Source of the DNA: Actinomycetota bacterium | GTDB lineage: Bacteria > Actinomycetota > Acidimicrobiia > Acidimicrobiales > Ilumatobacteraceae | NCBI GenBank assembly: GCA_009927375.1 | Contig: RFNE01000197.1 | Span: 1 to 9,126, forward strand | Length of the DNA: 9,126 bases | Reading direction: 5' to 3' | Shown: positions 1 through 7,881 of the stretch, in pieces | Position numbering within the stretch: the first letter of the stretch is position 1 | Layout of the letters: each line of letters opens with the position of its first letter | The notes under the pieces: generated by a model | The model's database searches: none | Told to the model about the DNA's origin: nothing | Seen by the model: the letters and a program-made list of their open reading frames with translations, nothing else | Program-made: the position numbers and the translations under genes

Positions 1-531
1 TTCGTCGAGCACCTCTGGTCCGACCAGGTCCGCGGCGGGTCCGACGAGTGCGGTGCGACCGACGGCTTCCATCAGCGCGGCCACGTTGTTGTCGATGTCC
101 GAGCGCTTGTTGAGCCATGCGTCCGTGATGGCCTTCATCAATTGAATGAACGTCGGCTTGGGGAAGTACGTACCGCCGTAGAAGGGTTCGCCGCTCGGAG
201 TCAGGAACACGGTCATCGGCCAACCACCGCGCCCCGTCATCGCCTGAACGGCATCCATGTAGATCGCGTCGATGTCGGGGCGCTCCTCGCGATCGACCTT
301 GACGTTGACGAAGAGCGAGTTCATGATCGAGGCGGTCTCGGCGTCCTCGAAGCATTCGTGGGCCATCACGTGGCACCAGTGGCACGCTGAATAGCCGACA
401 GACAGCAAGACGGGAACATTGCGCCGCTCGGCTTCAGCAAACGCATCGGCGCCCCACGCATACCAATCCACGGGATTGTCCTTGTGCTGGCGCAGATATG
501 GGGAGGTCTCTGCCCCGAGTCGATTCGTCAC
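1..531 (-). CDS. DUF255/YyaL-type thioredoxin-fold protein, N-terminal part (runs off left edge)
   Basis: The first 177 residues are present, and the gene continues past the left edge. The start is GTG at 531, giving MTNRLGAETSPYLRQHKDNP, the usual opening of the DUF255 (YyaL / SPATA20-like) family; these proteins are typically about 600-700 residues, with an N-terminal thioredoxin-like domain followed by a glycosidase-like (alpha/alpha) barrel. A CxxC pair lies in SACHWCHVM (C50, C53), followed by the family landmarks FEDAETASIMN (61-71), VKVDREERPDID (78-89) and GRGGWPMTVFLTP (100-112). No signal peptide is visible, so it is probably cytosolic. The biochemical role of the bacterial family is poorly defined; redox activity is inferred only from the CxxC motif. 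The start lies 10 nt after the stop of the protease gene, which suggests co-transcription, but I see no clear Shine-Dalgarno sequence. Family call is firm; function is not. Confidence 0.9.
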   Translation of the reverse strand, partial: MTNRLGAETSPYLRQHKDNPVDWYAWGADAFAEAERRNVPVLLSVGYSACHWCHVMAHECFEDAETASIMNSLFVNVKVDREERPDIDAIYMDAVQAMTGRGGWPMTVFLTPSGEPFYGGTYFPKPTFIQLMKAITDAWLNKRSDIDNNVAALMEAVGRTALVGPAADLVGPEVLDE

Positions 532-541
532 GGCACCGTGT

Positions 542-2005
542 CTAGTTGGTCGAGACGTCGAAGGTCATGGCGAGCGCGGGGAATGGGCTCTTGGCCGCGA
601 TCGACACTTTGATGCGGCAGGTTCCCGGTGTGAAGGCGACGACCGTGAGATTGCGAATCGAGCAGTTCCCGCTGAGCAGACGAATCGAACGGGCGCCGGT
701 GGATGGGCTGCCGAGCAAGGTCGAGAGCTTGGCTGGCGCGCCGACCGTCAACTTTGCGTCTCGCGACCAGATGGCGATGACTTTGCCCAGTGTTGCCGAG
801 AACCGCGCTTGGCCATTGATCGTTGCGCCGACACGCAACGTCTTGCGCATGTCGGTGGACGTCACCTTGTACGCGGCCGTCGTTGCTCCACTGATCGGTG
901 TGCAGTCAGCGGGGACTGCCGTCGAATCGGTGCCGATCTGTTGACATCGATACCACTGGACGGTCGACGGACTACTTGCGGAGAGCGCGGTCAGTGTCGT
1001 GCCGACACGTGCAAGCCCATTGATCGAGATTGCGGCCGTCGATGGGTATCGGGCATTCAGAATCGCGAACGCTCCGGGCACGTTCAGGCGGCCCGCGCCG
1101 TATGTCGCGTCGCGACCGGGTGCGCCGATGTCGACGGCGCTCAAGATCAACATCTCGCGGACTTCCGCGGGAGTCAACTGCGGTCGTGCGGAGAACAACA
1201 GTGCGGCCGCGCCACTCACGAAGGCTGCTGACATCGACGTCCCGCTCTGCAGGTTGTACTCACCTTTAGCGGTGGACAAGATGCGCACTCCGGGTGCTGC
1301 GATATCGATGTAGTCACCTCGTTGCGCAAACGCTGGCGACTGATCGTCGGGGTCTACCGACGTGACAGCGATCGTCGCATCGTACGATGCGGGCCACTTT
1401 GGTGTACTGAGTGAGCCGCCGTTGCCGGCCGCAGCGACGACGAGCGCTCCCTTGGATATCGCATAGTCGATTGCCTGGGTGACCGCGCTGCTCTCCGTCG
1501 CGCCACCGAGCGAAAGGTTGACGACGCGCGCGCCTCGATCTGCAGCCAGGCGGATTCCGCGGGCAACGTCTCGAGAGTCACCGGAGCCGTTCGCATCGAG
1601 CACTCGAATCGGAAGGATGCGAGCAGCAGGTGCCACGCCCGCGACGCCGAGCGCGTTGTCGGCGAGTGCTGCAACGATTCCCGACACGTGCGTGCCGTGG
1701 CCTTCGTTGTCGACGTCGGTTGCGTCGGTTTGTTCGACGCCGCCAGAGATCGCTACGCCCGGGTCGATGTTTGCGTCAAGGTCGGGATGAGGACCCGTAC
1801 CACTATCGACGATTGCGACGATCACTCCCGCACCACGCGTTGTCGACCACACCGCCATTGCGCCGGTGGAGGACAGTCCCCATTGCTGAGAGTTGTAGGT
1901 GTCGTTCGTCGCCGCACTCGCTGGGGCGACGACGCCAACAACGGCGATGATGCTTGCGATCGATGCAACGAGGCAACGCCGCACAACCGTGAGCGAAATC
2001 TTCAA
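542..2005 (-). CDS. Secreted subtilisin-like serine protease (S8 family) with C-terminal beta modules
   Basis: The 487-residue product has a signal peptide (basic start, hydrophobic stretch about 12-27, likely cleavage after ASA-31). The S8 catalytic domain spans about 34-318: Asp67 in VAIVDSGTG, His103 in GHGTHVSGI, the oxyanion Asn195 in AAAGNGG, and Ser257 in SGTSMSAAFVSG, so the triad is complete. The mature protein opens with NDTYNSQQWGL, as in thermitase/fervidolysin-like enzymes, and there is no room for an I9 inhibitor prodomain. Residues about 322-405 resemble an Ig-like module (WYRC...ADC..ISGATT, C354/C368), and about 415-487 form a second small module with C448/C463, likely disulfides in an exported protein. 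No membrane anchor or sorting signal follows, so secretion into the medium or loose wall binding is inferred. The start is TTG, 3 nt after the fabI stop, with no strong ribosome site; GTG at codon 8 is an alternative. The substrate is unknown. Confidence 0.93.
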   Translation of the reverse strand: MKISLTVVRRCLVASIASIIAVVGVVAPASAATNDTYNSQQWGLSSTGAMAVWSTTRGAGVIVAIVDSGTGPHPDLDANIDPGVAISGGVEQTDATDVDNEGHGTHVSGIVAALADNALGVAGVAPAARILPIRVLDANGSGDSRDVARGIRLAADRGARVVNLSLGGATESSAVTQAIDYAISKGALVVAAAGNGGSLSTPKWPASYDATIAVTSVDPDDQSPAFAQRGDYIDIAAPGVRILSTAKGEYNLQSGTSMSAAFVSGAAALLFSARPQLTPAEVREMLILSAVDIGAPGRDATYGAGRLNVPGAFAILNARYPSTAAISINGLARVGTTLTALSASSPSTVQWYRCQQIGTDSTAVPADCTPISGATTAAYKVTSTDMRKTLRVGATINGQARFSATLGKVIAIWSRDAKLTVGAPAKLSTLLGSPSTGARSIRLLSGNCSIRNLTVVAFTPGTCRIKVSIAAKSPFPALAMTFDVSTN

Positions 2006-2008
2006 TGC

Positions 2009-2775
2009 TCAGACACCCATGGCGTGGAATCCGCCGTCGACGTGGACGATCTCGCCCGTGGTCGCGGGGAACCAATCAGACAGCATCGCCACGCATGACT
2101 TGGCAACAGCGCTCGAGTCGGTGACGTTCCATCCGAGAGGCGCGCGATCGCCCCACACGTCTTCGAACGTCGAGAAGCCTGGAATCGACTTTGCCGCCAT
2201 CGTCTTGACCGGACCTGCTGCGATCAGATTGCAGCGAATCTGTTTGGAACCGAGTTCCTTGGCGAGGTAACGATTGGTTGCCTCGAGTGCAGCCTTGGCT
2301 ACTCCCATCCAGTTGTATGCGGGCCACGCGACCGTGTTGTCGAAATCGAGTCCGACGAATGCGCCACCGTCTGTCATGAGTGGCACGAAGCTTCGGCCAG
2401 CGTCTTCAGTGAATATGCAGAGATCTCCATCGCGACGGACACGTCAGACCACTGGGCCGCCATGAAGTCGTCGCCGAGGCACGACGCGGGCGCAAAACCG
2501 ATCGAATGGAGCACGCCGTCAACCCGACCGAGGTGTGACTTGGCTGCCTCCCGGGCCGAGACGATGTGGTCGGCCACGGTGACGTCGAACTCGACGACCT
2601 GAGCGGGGGAGTCGAGCTTGCGGGCGGTGCGCTCGGTGATCGACAGGCCCCGACCCGCGCCCGTCAGGAGAACCGTCGCGCCCTCACGTTGGGCGAGTTG
2701 GGCGACTCCGAAGGCGAGCGAGGCCTCCGTCAAGACGCCGGTGACCACGATGTTCTTGCCTGCCAGGATTCCCAT
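2009..2775 (-). CDS. fabI: Enoyl-ACP reductase (NADH), InhA-like; reading frame broken by one missing base near 2388
   Basis: FabI/InhA reduces the 2,3 double bond of enoyl-ACP in the last step of each type II fatty-acid elongation cycle, in the cytosol. The N-terminal part reads MGILAGKNIVVTGVLTEASL with a Rossmann nucleotide-binding loop, then HSIGF (90-94) and ISAYS (118-122). The C-terminal part carries PAYNWMGVAKAAL with the catalytic pair Tyr154/Lys161 (numbering after correction), NLIAAGPVKT, and the ending DWFPATTGEIVHVDGG. The first part runs 2775 to about 2390, then enters a wrong frame (EASCHS, stop); the second part resumes one frame over at FVPLMTDGG. Restoring one T in GCTTCG (minus strand) gives a continuous 255-residue protein of normal length. 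I chose ATG at 2775 over GTG at 2799 because the family starts there and a -10-like hexamer stands 8 nt before it. Most likely an intact gene with a sequence error; a true pseudogene is less likely for this gene. Confidence 0.9.
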
Positions 2776-2782
2776 GTCCTTG

Positions 2783-2788
2783 ACGGTA
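2783..2788 (-). promoter_or_regulatory. Putative -10 element (TACCGT) of fabI, leaderless arrangement
   Basis: On the minus strand TACCGT fits the actinobacterial TANNNT -10 consensus. Its last base is 8 nt from the A of the fabI ATG at 2775, so transcription would begin at or next to the start codon. No convincing -35 is visible; TTACAC lies 17 nt upstream but matches TTGACA poorly. Inference from motif and spacing only. Confidence 0.45.
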
Positions 2789-2808
2789 CTTGCCCGCACG
2801 GGTTTGTG

Positions 2809-2815
2809 TAAGGCT
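2809..2815 (+). promoter_or_regulatory. Putative -10 region (TAAGGCT) of npdG
   Basis: TAAGGCT ends 7 nt before the npdG ATG. It resembles the TAGGCT before pgsA with one extra base, so it is a weaker match to TANNNT. It lies in the 46-bp gap shared with the divergent fabI promoter, so the two transcripts would start about 45 bp apart and polymerase binding could interfere. Only position and loose similarity support it. Confidence 0.3.
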
Positions 2816-2821
2816 CACGGT

Positions 2822-3517
2822 ATGCGTATTGGCATCATTGGCGGAACCGGGCCTGCCGGAAGTGGACTTGCCCTGCGACTCAACGTCGCGGGCTACGAGG
2901 TGGTCGTCGGTTCACGGTCGAAGGATCGCGCCGAGGAAAAGATCGCCGAGCTCCTCGCAGCGTGGCCCGATCGTGGACTCACCCTCGAGGCCGGTGACAA
3001 TGCGGACGCGGCGGCATGCGATCTCGTTGTCGTCGCTACGCCTTGGGACTCGACCGCCACGATCGTGAGCGAACACGCAGCTGCGCTTCGCGGCAAGATC
3101 GTCGTGACGATGGCAAACGCACTCGTCAAGGTCGGCAAAGAATTCCATCCGCTCGTGCCGCCGCGCGGCAGCATCGCCGCGCACGTGCAGGCGTCCATTC
3201 CCGCAAGTCGTGTCGTTGCCGCCATGCAACATCTCCCCGCCAAGGAGCTCGGCAACTTGAACCATCACGTCGACAGCGACGTATTGATCTGTTCGGACTA
3301 TCCCGAGGCGATCGAAGTGGTGAGCGACATCGTCGCGCACATTCCCGGGTGTCGACCACTGAACACCGGTGCACTGTCGAACGCGCTCGCGCTCGAGGCG
3401 TTCACTGCGGTGCTGTTGCAGCTCAACGTGCGGTACAAGACGCGCGTCGCGCCGAGGCTGACGGGAATTCCCGACGTGGATCCCGTGAGCGGTCGGTCCA
3501 ACGTGTGGCGGCCGTGA
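2822..3517 (+). CDS. npdG: F420H2:NADP+ oxidoreductase (NADPH-dependent F420 reductase)
   Basis: The 231-residue product matches the Fno/NpdG family, which transfers hydride between NADPH and the deazaflavin cofactor F420 in the cytosol; in aerobic actinobacteria it is generally taken to supply F420H2. The Rossmann loop is at the very N-terminus (MRIGIIGGTGPAGSGLALRL, with GGTGPAG at 7-13), followed by VVVGSRSKDRA (28-37), where Ser31/Arg32/Ser33 are placed to hold the 2'-phosphate of NADP. DLVVVATPWDST, KIVVTMANAL and AAMQHLPAKEL follow, then an all-helical C-terminal part. Length is normal for the family and the frame is intact. ATG at 2822 is the only sensible start, because the beta strand begins at once. 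The TGA overlaps the GTG of mshC (GTGA), so the two are translationally coupled. It is divergent from fabI across 46 bp. Confidence 0.92.
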   Translation: MRIGIIGGTGPAGSGLALRLNVAGYEVVVGSRSKDRAEEKIAELLAAWPDRGLTLEAGDNADAAACDLVVVATPWDSTATIVSEHAAALRGKIVVTMANALVKVGKEFHPLVPPRGSIAAHVQASIPASRVVAAMQHLPAKELGNLNHHVDSDVLICSDYPEAIEVVSDIVAHIPGCRPLNTGALSNALALEAFTAVLLQLNVRYKTRVAPRLTGIPDVDPVSGRSNVWRP

Positions 3518-4635
3518 AGCTCTACGACACCGCGCGACGCGCCGTCGTCGACTTCGCTCCAGGACCAGAAGTGTTGATGTACACCTGCGGCATCACGCCG
3601 TACGACGCGACGCATCTCGGTCATGCCTTCACGTTCATCTCGTATGACGTGTTGATGCGTCGACTCATCGACAAGGGGCACACGGTCAAGTGCGTACGCA
3701 ACGTCACCGACGTCGATGATCCGTTGTTCGCCAAGGCGCGAGAGCTTGGCGTGCACTACCTGGACCTTGCCGCAGGGGAAGAGGCGCGCTTCGAAGCTGA
3801 CATGAAGGCACTCAATGCGCTCGAGGTCTACAGCACGCCACGTGCATCGTCAGCAATCTCCGACATCCGCGGCTTCATCGGGATGGTGATCGATCGTGGT
3901 TTTGCCTACGAATCGGGGGGATCGGTGTACTTCGACGTGTCGAAGTTCCCGCAATTCGGATCGGTGTCGCACTACGACGAGGCAACGATGATCGCCTTCG
4001 CCAAGGAGCGTGGTGGCAACGTCGAGGATCCGAACAAGCGCAATCCACTCGACTTCGTCCTCTGGCATCCGTCGCTTCCGGACGAGCCGTCGTGGGACAC
4101 CTTGTGGGGGGCGGGCCGACCGGGCTGGCACATCGAATGTTCAGCGCTCGCGCTCCGTGAACTCGGCACCACGATCGACTTGCACGGCGGAGGAAGCGAT
4201 CTCATCTTCCCGCACCACGAATGCGAGCGAGCACAGTCCGAGGCCGCCACAGGCGTTCCGTTCGCCCGCCACTGGATGCACGTCGCAATGGTCTCCATGG
4301 ACGGCCACAAGATGTCCAAGTCGCGCGGCAATCTCGTCTTCGTCGACAAACTTCGTACCATGCACGACCCGCGGGCGATCCGTCTCGGGCTGATCGAACA
4401 CCACTATCGGGTTGAATGGGAATGGGACGACGATCTGATGGCACGAAACGAACGACGACTCTCGGCGTGGTGCTCCGCCGCTTCCTCTACTGACGAGTCG
4501 CTTCTGGGTGAAGTTCGTGTCGCGCTCGATGAGGATCTCGACACTCCTCGCGCCGTCTCGCTGATTGATGAGGCCGCGTCGCGCGGAGTGGGTGTTCGAG
4601 GGAGTGCAGAACTGCTCGGGGTGCAGATGACATGA
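3514..4635 (+). CDS. mshC: Cysteine:1-D-myo-inosityl 2-amino-2-deoxy-alpha-D-glucopyranoside ligase (mycothiol synthesis)
   Basis: MshC joins ATP-activated cysteine to GlcN-inositol, the ATP-dependent step that precedes acetylation in mycothiol synthesis. The 373-residue protein has a cysteinyl-tRNA-synthetase-like fold: zinc ligands Cys25, Cys209 (WHIECS) and His234 (FPHHE), the HIGH signature HLGH (34-37) and KMSKS (266-270). I call it MshC rather than CysRS because the first motif reads CGITPYDATHLGHA, typical of MshC (CysRS usually has CGPTVYD..H.GHA), because of the RNVTDVDDPLF segment, and because the protein ends soon after the KMSKS helix bundle without the full tRNA anticodon-binding region. 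It is a little shorter than common MshC proteins (about 410). The GTG start at 3514 overlaps the npdG stop, and its TGA overlaps the plsC ATG. An ordinary cysS should exist elsewhere in the genome if this call is right. Confidence 0.85.
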   Translation: MKLYDTARRAVVDFAPGPEVLMYTCGITPYDATHLGHAFTFISYDVLMRRLIDKGHTVKCVRNVTDVDDPLFAKARELGVHYLDLAAGEEARFEADMKALNALEVYSTPRASSAISDIRGFIGMVIDRGFAYESGGSVYFDVSKFPQFGSVSHYDEATMIAFAKERGGNVEDPNKRNPLDFVLWHPSLPDEPSWDTLWGAGRPGWHIECSALALRELGTTIDLHGGGSDLIFPHHECERAQSEAATGVPFARHWMHVAMVSMDGHKMSKSRGNLVFVDKLRTMHDPRAIRLGLIEHHYRVEWEWDDDLMARNERRLSAWCSAASSTDESLLGEVRVALDEDLDTPRAVSLIDEAASRGVGVRGSAELLGVQMT

Positions 4636-5371
4636 ACGCTTCCGCGTACGAGGGTGCAACCCAGTTGCAGGCTCGCGCGCGAAAGGTCGTGCGTCCGATC
4701 GCCAACAAGTTGTGGAAGTTCGAGCTCGTCGGGTTCGATCGTCTGCCGACTTCGGGTCCCGCGATCCTGTGTGCCAACCACATCAGCTTCTTGGATTCTG
4801 CGTTCTTGATGATCCAAGTTCCGCGCAACATTTCCTTCGTTGGAAAGAGCGAGTACATGGATTCGTGGAAGACGCGATATCTGTTTCCGGCTCTGGGGAT
4901 GATTCCGATCGATCGCTCGGGTGGTGAGAAGTCGCAGGAGGCATTGCAGTCCGCGGAGGGAGTCCTCCGGCGGGGAGAGTTGTTCGGCATCTTTCCGGAG
5001 GGCACACGCAGTCGCGACGGGATGTTGTATCGCGGAAAGACCGGCGCGGCTCGATTGGCGATGAAGGTGAATTGTCCGATCTTTCCGGTGGGGATCACGG
5101 GGACGGCAGAGATTCAGCCACCTGATGCGGCACTCCGAAGTTGGGTGGAAGGGTGCGCATCGAGATTGCTCGACCGATCCTGCCCGAGCGATATGCGTCA
5201 CGACACGACGACCACCTGGTGTTGCGCGAGATGATCGACGAGGTGATGTTCGAGATTCGCTCCATGACCGGTCAGGAATACCGCAACGTCTACGCGAGCA
5301 AAGGGTCGTCTCCCTCGCCGCGTCCGTTGGAGTCGGCAAATCAAGGGAATTCGGACTCCTCACAAACCTAG
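4632..5371 (+). CDS. plsC: 1-acyl-sn-glycerol-3-phosphate acyltransferase (PlsC-like); frame broken by one missing base near 5135
   Basis: PlsC-type enzymes acylate lysophosphatidic acid to phosphatidic acid at the membrane. The acyltransferase blocks appear in order: NHISFLDS (49-56, His50/Asp55), GMIPIDRSGG (89-98), FPEGTRS (121-127) and CPIFPVGI (148-155). After PPDAAL the annotated frame loses similarity; the continuation, PKLGGRVRIEIARPILPERY and later YRNVYASKG, is one frame over. Restoring one C in CTCCGAAG gives CTCCCGAAG (L-P-K) and a 246-residue protein of ordinary length. The last 25 residues are Ser/Pro-rich and look unstructured; their DNA contains the thrS promoter. The ATG overlaps the mshC stop (ATGA). 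A role on another acyl acceptor is possible, as the family is broad. I read the break as a sequence error rather than a pseudogene. Confidence 0.85.
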
Positions 5372-5374
5372 AAT
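5369..5374 (+). promoter_or_regulatory. Putative -10 element (TAGAAT) of thrS, leaderless arrangement
   Basis: TAGAAT is a good TANNNT -10 hexamer. It overlaps the plsC stop codon, and its last base is 8 nt from the A of the thrS ATG, so the transcript would start at or one base from the start codon. No ribosome binding site stands before thrS, in line with leaderless translation. The -35 is unclear. Confidence 0.5.
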
Positions 5375-5381
5375 TGACGCA

Positions 5382-7370
5382 ATGAGCGCTCCAGCCATCG
5401 ACGTCACGCTGCCAGACGGCTCCGCGCGAAGCGTGCCTGCGTCGTCGACTGCGCTCGACCTTGCCCAATCGATCGGCTCACGTCTCGCCAAAGCTGCCGT
5501 CGCGGCGGTGATCGGCGGGGAGGAGCGCGATCTGTCGAGCCCACTTTCCCAGGGGGACCGCGTCGCAATCGTCACCGCGGACAGTGATGCGGGTCGACAT
5601 GTCTTGCGCCATTCCACCGCACACGTACTTGCTCAGGCCGTCGTTCAGTTGTTCCCCGGCGCAAAGTTCACGATTGGCCCAGCGATCGAGGATGGTTTCT
5701 ACTACGACTTCGACTTGCCGGGTGGGAAAACCTTCTCCGACGACGACCTGCAGGCGATCGAAGCCAAGATGCGCGAGATCGTCAAGGCCGACCAGCCGTT
5801 CGTGCGCGCAGAAATGAGCGTGAAGGAAGCGCTCGCACTGTTTTCCGATCAGCCGTACAAGTGCGAGATCATCCAGCGCGTCACCTCCGGTGCGAGTGAC
5901 GGCGCCGACGCAGGCGAAGTTGGCGGCGGTGATTCCGTGAGCGTGTATCGCAACACGGATTCCTTCGTCGATCTCTGTCGCGGTCCACACGTTCCTTCGA
6001 CGGGACGACTTGGACACTTCGCTTTGATGAAGGTTGCCGGCGCATATTGGCGCGGTAACGAGAAGGGTCCGATGCTGCAGCGCATCTATGGAACCGCCTG
6101 GGAGTCGAAGGCGGCCCTCGAAGAGCACCTCACCAGGCTCGCCGAGGCTGAGAAGCGCGACCATCGCAAGCTTGCCGTCGAGATGGACCTCCTGTCGTTT
6201 CCGGCCGAACTCGGTGGCGGACTTGCGGTGTGGCACCCGAAGGGTGCGATCGTGCGCAAATTGATGGAGGACTACAGCAGGCACCGTCATCAGACCGGTG
6301 GTTACCAGTTCGTCTTCACTCCACACATCGCGAACGCGAACTTGTTCGAGACATCGGGCCACTTGCACTTCTACAAGGACGGCATGTATCCGCCGATGGA
6401 GATGGACAACGGCACGTACTACCCGAAGCCGATGAACTGTCCGATGCACTGTCTCATCTATCGCGATCGTCAGCGCAGCTATCGGGAGTTACCACTGCGA
6501 CTGTTCGAGCTCGGGACCGTGTATCGCTACGAGCGCGCCGGCACCTTGCACGGCTTGTTGCGCATCCGTGGATTCACTCAGGACGACAGCCACATCTTCT
6601 GCGCCGAGGAACAGATGGCCGACGAGATCACGTCGTTGCTCGACTTCGTGCTGTCGGTGCTGCGCCAGTTCGGATTCGAGGACTTCGAGTTCAAGTTGTC
6701 GACACGCGACCCGGACAAGTCCGTCGGCAGCGACGAGATCTGGGAGAAGGCGACTGCGGCGCTCATCGACGCCTTGCAGCGGCACAACGTGGAGTACTCG
6801 GTGAAGGAGGGCGACGCGGCGTTCTATGGCCCGAAGATCGACATCGACGTGCGCGACGCGATCGGCCGTAAGTGGCAGCTGAGCACCATTCAATGTGACT
6901 TCAACCTGCCGGAACGGTTCGGTCTCGAGTACATCGGATCGGACAACGCCCGCCACCGACCGATCATGTTGCACCGAGCGCTCTTCGGTTCCGTCGAGCG
7001 CTTCTTTGGTGTGTTGCTGGAACACTACGGTGGCGCATTCCCGACGTGGCTTGCCCCAGTGCAGGTGCGCGTGTTGCCAGTGACCACCGCGCACGAGGAC
7101 TACGCACAAGCGCTCGTCAACGAGTTGCGCGCGGAGGGCTTCCGTGTCGACATGGTTGCAGCCGACGAACAGCTCGGCAAGCGAATTCGCAGCGCCAAGC
7201 TCGAGCGGCTGCCCTACGTGCTCGTGGTCGGTGACGACGACGTTGCGAACGCGACCGTTGGTGTGAACCCGCGGGGTGGGGACGTCGTGCGCGGCGTGAA
7301 GTTCGATGCGTTCATGAACGATCTTCGATCCGAGACCAAGGGCGTCCTGCCGCAGGGTCTGTCGTCGTGA
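5382..7370 (+). CDS. thrS: Threonyl-tRNA synthetase
   Basis: This class II synthetase charges tRNA-Thr in the cytosol; all four domains are visible in 662 residues. A TGS domain covers about 1-65. The editing domain (about 70-245) has HSTAH (77-81) and DLCRGPH (Cys199/His203), the pairs that clear mischarged seryl-tRNA, plus a Gly/Ala/Asp-rich loop at about 168-184. The catalytic core (about 265-560) has the zinc ligands Cys353 (MNCP), His404 (DDSHIF) and His531 (MLHRA), motif 2 around YRYERAGTLHGLLRIRGFTQ, and motif 3 around HRALFGSVERF. The anticodon-binding domain follows from about 560 (APVQVRVLPV). The frame is intact. ATG at 5382 matches the family N-terminus and is preceded by a -10-like TAGAAT. 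Its TGA overlaps the GTG of the HIT gene. Confidence 0.98.
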   Translation: MSAPAIDVTLPDGSARSVPASSTALDLAQSIGSRLAKAAVAAVIGGEERDLSSPLSQGDRVAIVTADSDAGRHVLRHSTAHVLAQAVVQLFPGAKFTIGPAIEDGFYYDFDLPGGKTFSDDDLQAIEAKMREIVKADQPFVRAEMSVKEALALFSDQPYKCEIIQRVTSGASDGADAGEVGGGDSVSVYRNTDSFVDLCRGPHVPSTGRLGHFALMKVAGAYWRGNEKGPMLQRIYGTAWESKAALEEHLTRLAEAEKRDHRKLAVEMDLLSFPAELGGGLAVWHPKGAIVRKLMEDYSRHRHQTGGYQFVFTPHIANANLFETSGHLHFYKDGMYPPMEMDNGTYYPKPMNCPMHCLIYRDRQRSYRELPLRLFELGTVYRYERAGTLHGLLRIRGFTQDDSHIFCAEEQMADEITSLLDFVLSVLRQFGFEDFEFKLSTRDPDKSVGSDEIWEKATAALIDALQRHNVEYSVKEGDAAFYGPKIDIDVRDAIGRKWQLSTIQCDFNLPERFGLEYIGSDNARHRPIMLHRALFGSVERFFGVLLEHYGGAFPTWLAPVQVRVLPVTTAHEDYAQALVNELRAEGFRVDMVAADEQLGKRIRSAKLERLPYVLVVGDDDVANATVGVNPRGGDVVRGVKFDAFMNDLRSETKGVLPQGLSS

Positions 7371-7881
7371 CGCTCGAACACATCTGGAACGGGTGGCGCG
7401 CGAAGTACGTGCAACGCGATTCGCACGCGCAGCGGACCGATGTCTCGGTGTTCACGGAGATCCTCCAGTCGGGATTGAGCGACGAGGAGTGCTTCATCGT
7501 TCATCGGGGCAAGGAGTGCTTCGTCATCTTGAACGCATTCCCGTATTCGCCGGGTCACCTCCTCGTGCTTCCGTATCGCGAGGTGAGCGACGTCGAGGCA
7601 TTGACGGCATCCGAGCACGCCGAATTGTTCGCTCTCGTCACGACCGGAATTCAGGTGCTGAAGGCCGAATACAAGCCGCAGGGGATCAACGTCGGGATCA
7701 ACCTTGGTGCGGTTGCCGGTGGCAGCGTTGCCAACATCTACATGTGCACATCGTGCCGCGATGGGGAGGAGACACCAACTTCATGGTGACGGTGGCGATG
7801 ACGAAGATCCTCCCCGAGGCACTCGACGTCACCGCGTCGCGAGTTCGTGCTCGTTGGGCGCAGGTGGGGAGTGCTCGATGA
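7367..7881 (+). CDS. HIT-family protein (Ap4A phosphorylase/hydrolase-like); frame broken by one missing base near 7735
   Basis: The HIT family cleaves or phosphorolyses nucleotide polyphosphates such as Ap4A using a histidine triad. Family features before the break are CFVILNAFPYSPGHLLVLPY (51-70) and GINVGINLGAVAGGSVAN (106-123). The triad HLHVHIV (His124/126/128 after correction) and PRWGGDTNFM appear only in the next frame, so the sequence as given would encode a dead protein ending at 7789. Adding one C in AACATC to give AACCATC yields 171 residues and a perfect triad. The position next to thrS and near pgsA matches the M. tuberculosis gene Rv2613c, reported as an Ap4A phosphorylase, so that activity is inferred. 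The GTG at 7367 overlaps the thrS stop; the TGA overlaps the ATG of the next gene. Confidence 0.88.

Noticed and set aside
419..1231. Long open frame on the plus strand (270 aa) opposite the protease gene
   Set aside because: It lies antisense to the well-supported subtilase, shows only Arg/Cys-rich composition typical of a shadow frame in GC-rich DNA, and has no recognisable domain.
2384..2396. Programmed ribosomal frameshift in fabI
   Set aside because: There is no slippery heptamer or following structure that I can see, FabI is not known to use frameshifting, and three other genes in the window show the same kind of one-base loss.
3016..3513. Upstream extension of the mshC frame, giving a 539-aa protein
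   Set aside because: The extension lies wholly within npdG in another frame and is Arg-rich without similarity; the family start matches GTG at 3514.
4404..5468. 354-aa minus-strand frame over plsC and the start of thrS
   Set aside because: The plus strand holds clear plsC motifs and the thrS N-terminus; the antisense product is Arg/Ser-rich with no family features.
5930..5945. Gly/Ala/Asp-rich loop in the ThrRS editing domain as a novel insertion
   Set aside because: Variable loops before the DLCRGPH segment are common in bacterial ThrRS, and all catalytic and editing residues are in place.
5478..6449. 323-aa minus-strand frame inside thrS
   Set aside because: It is antisense to the editing and catalytic domains of ThrRS; the His/Val/Arg-rich product is a codon-bias artefact.
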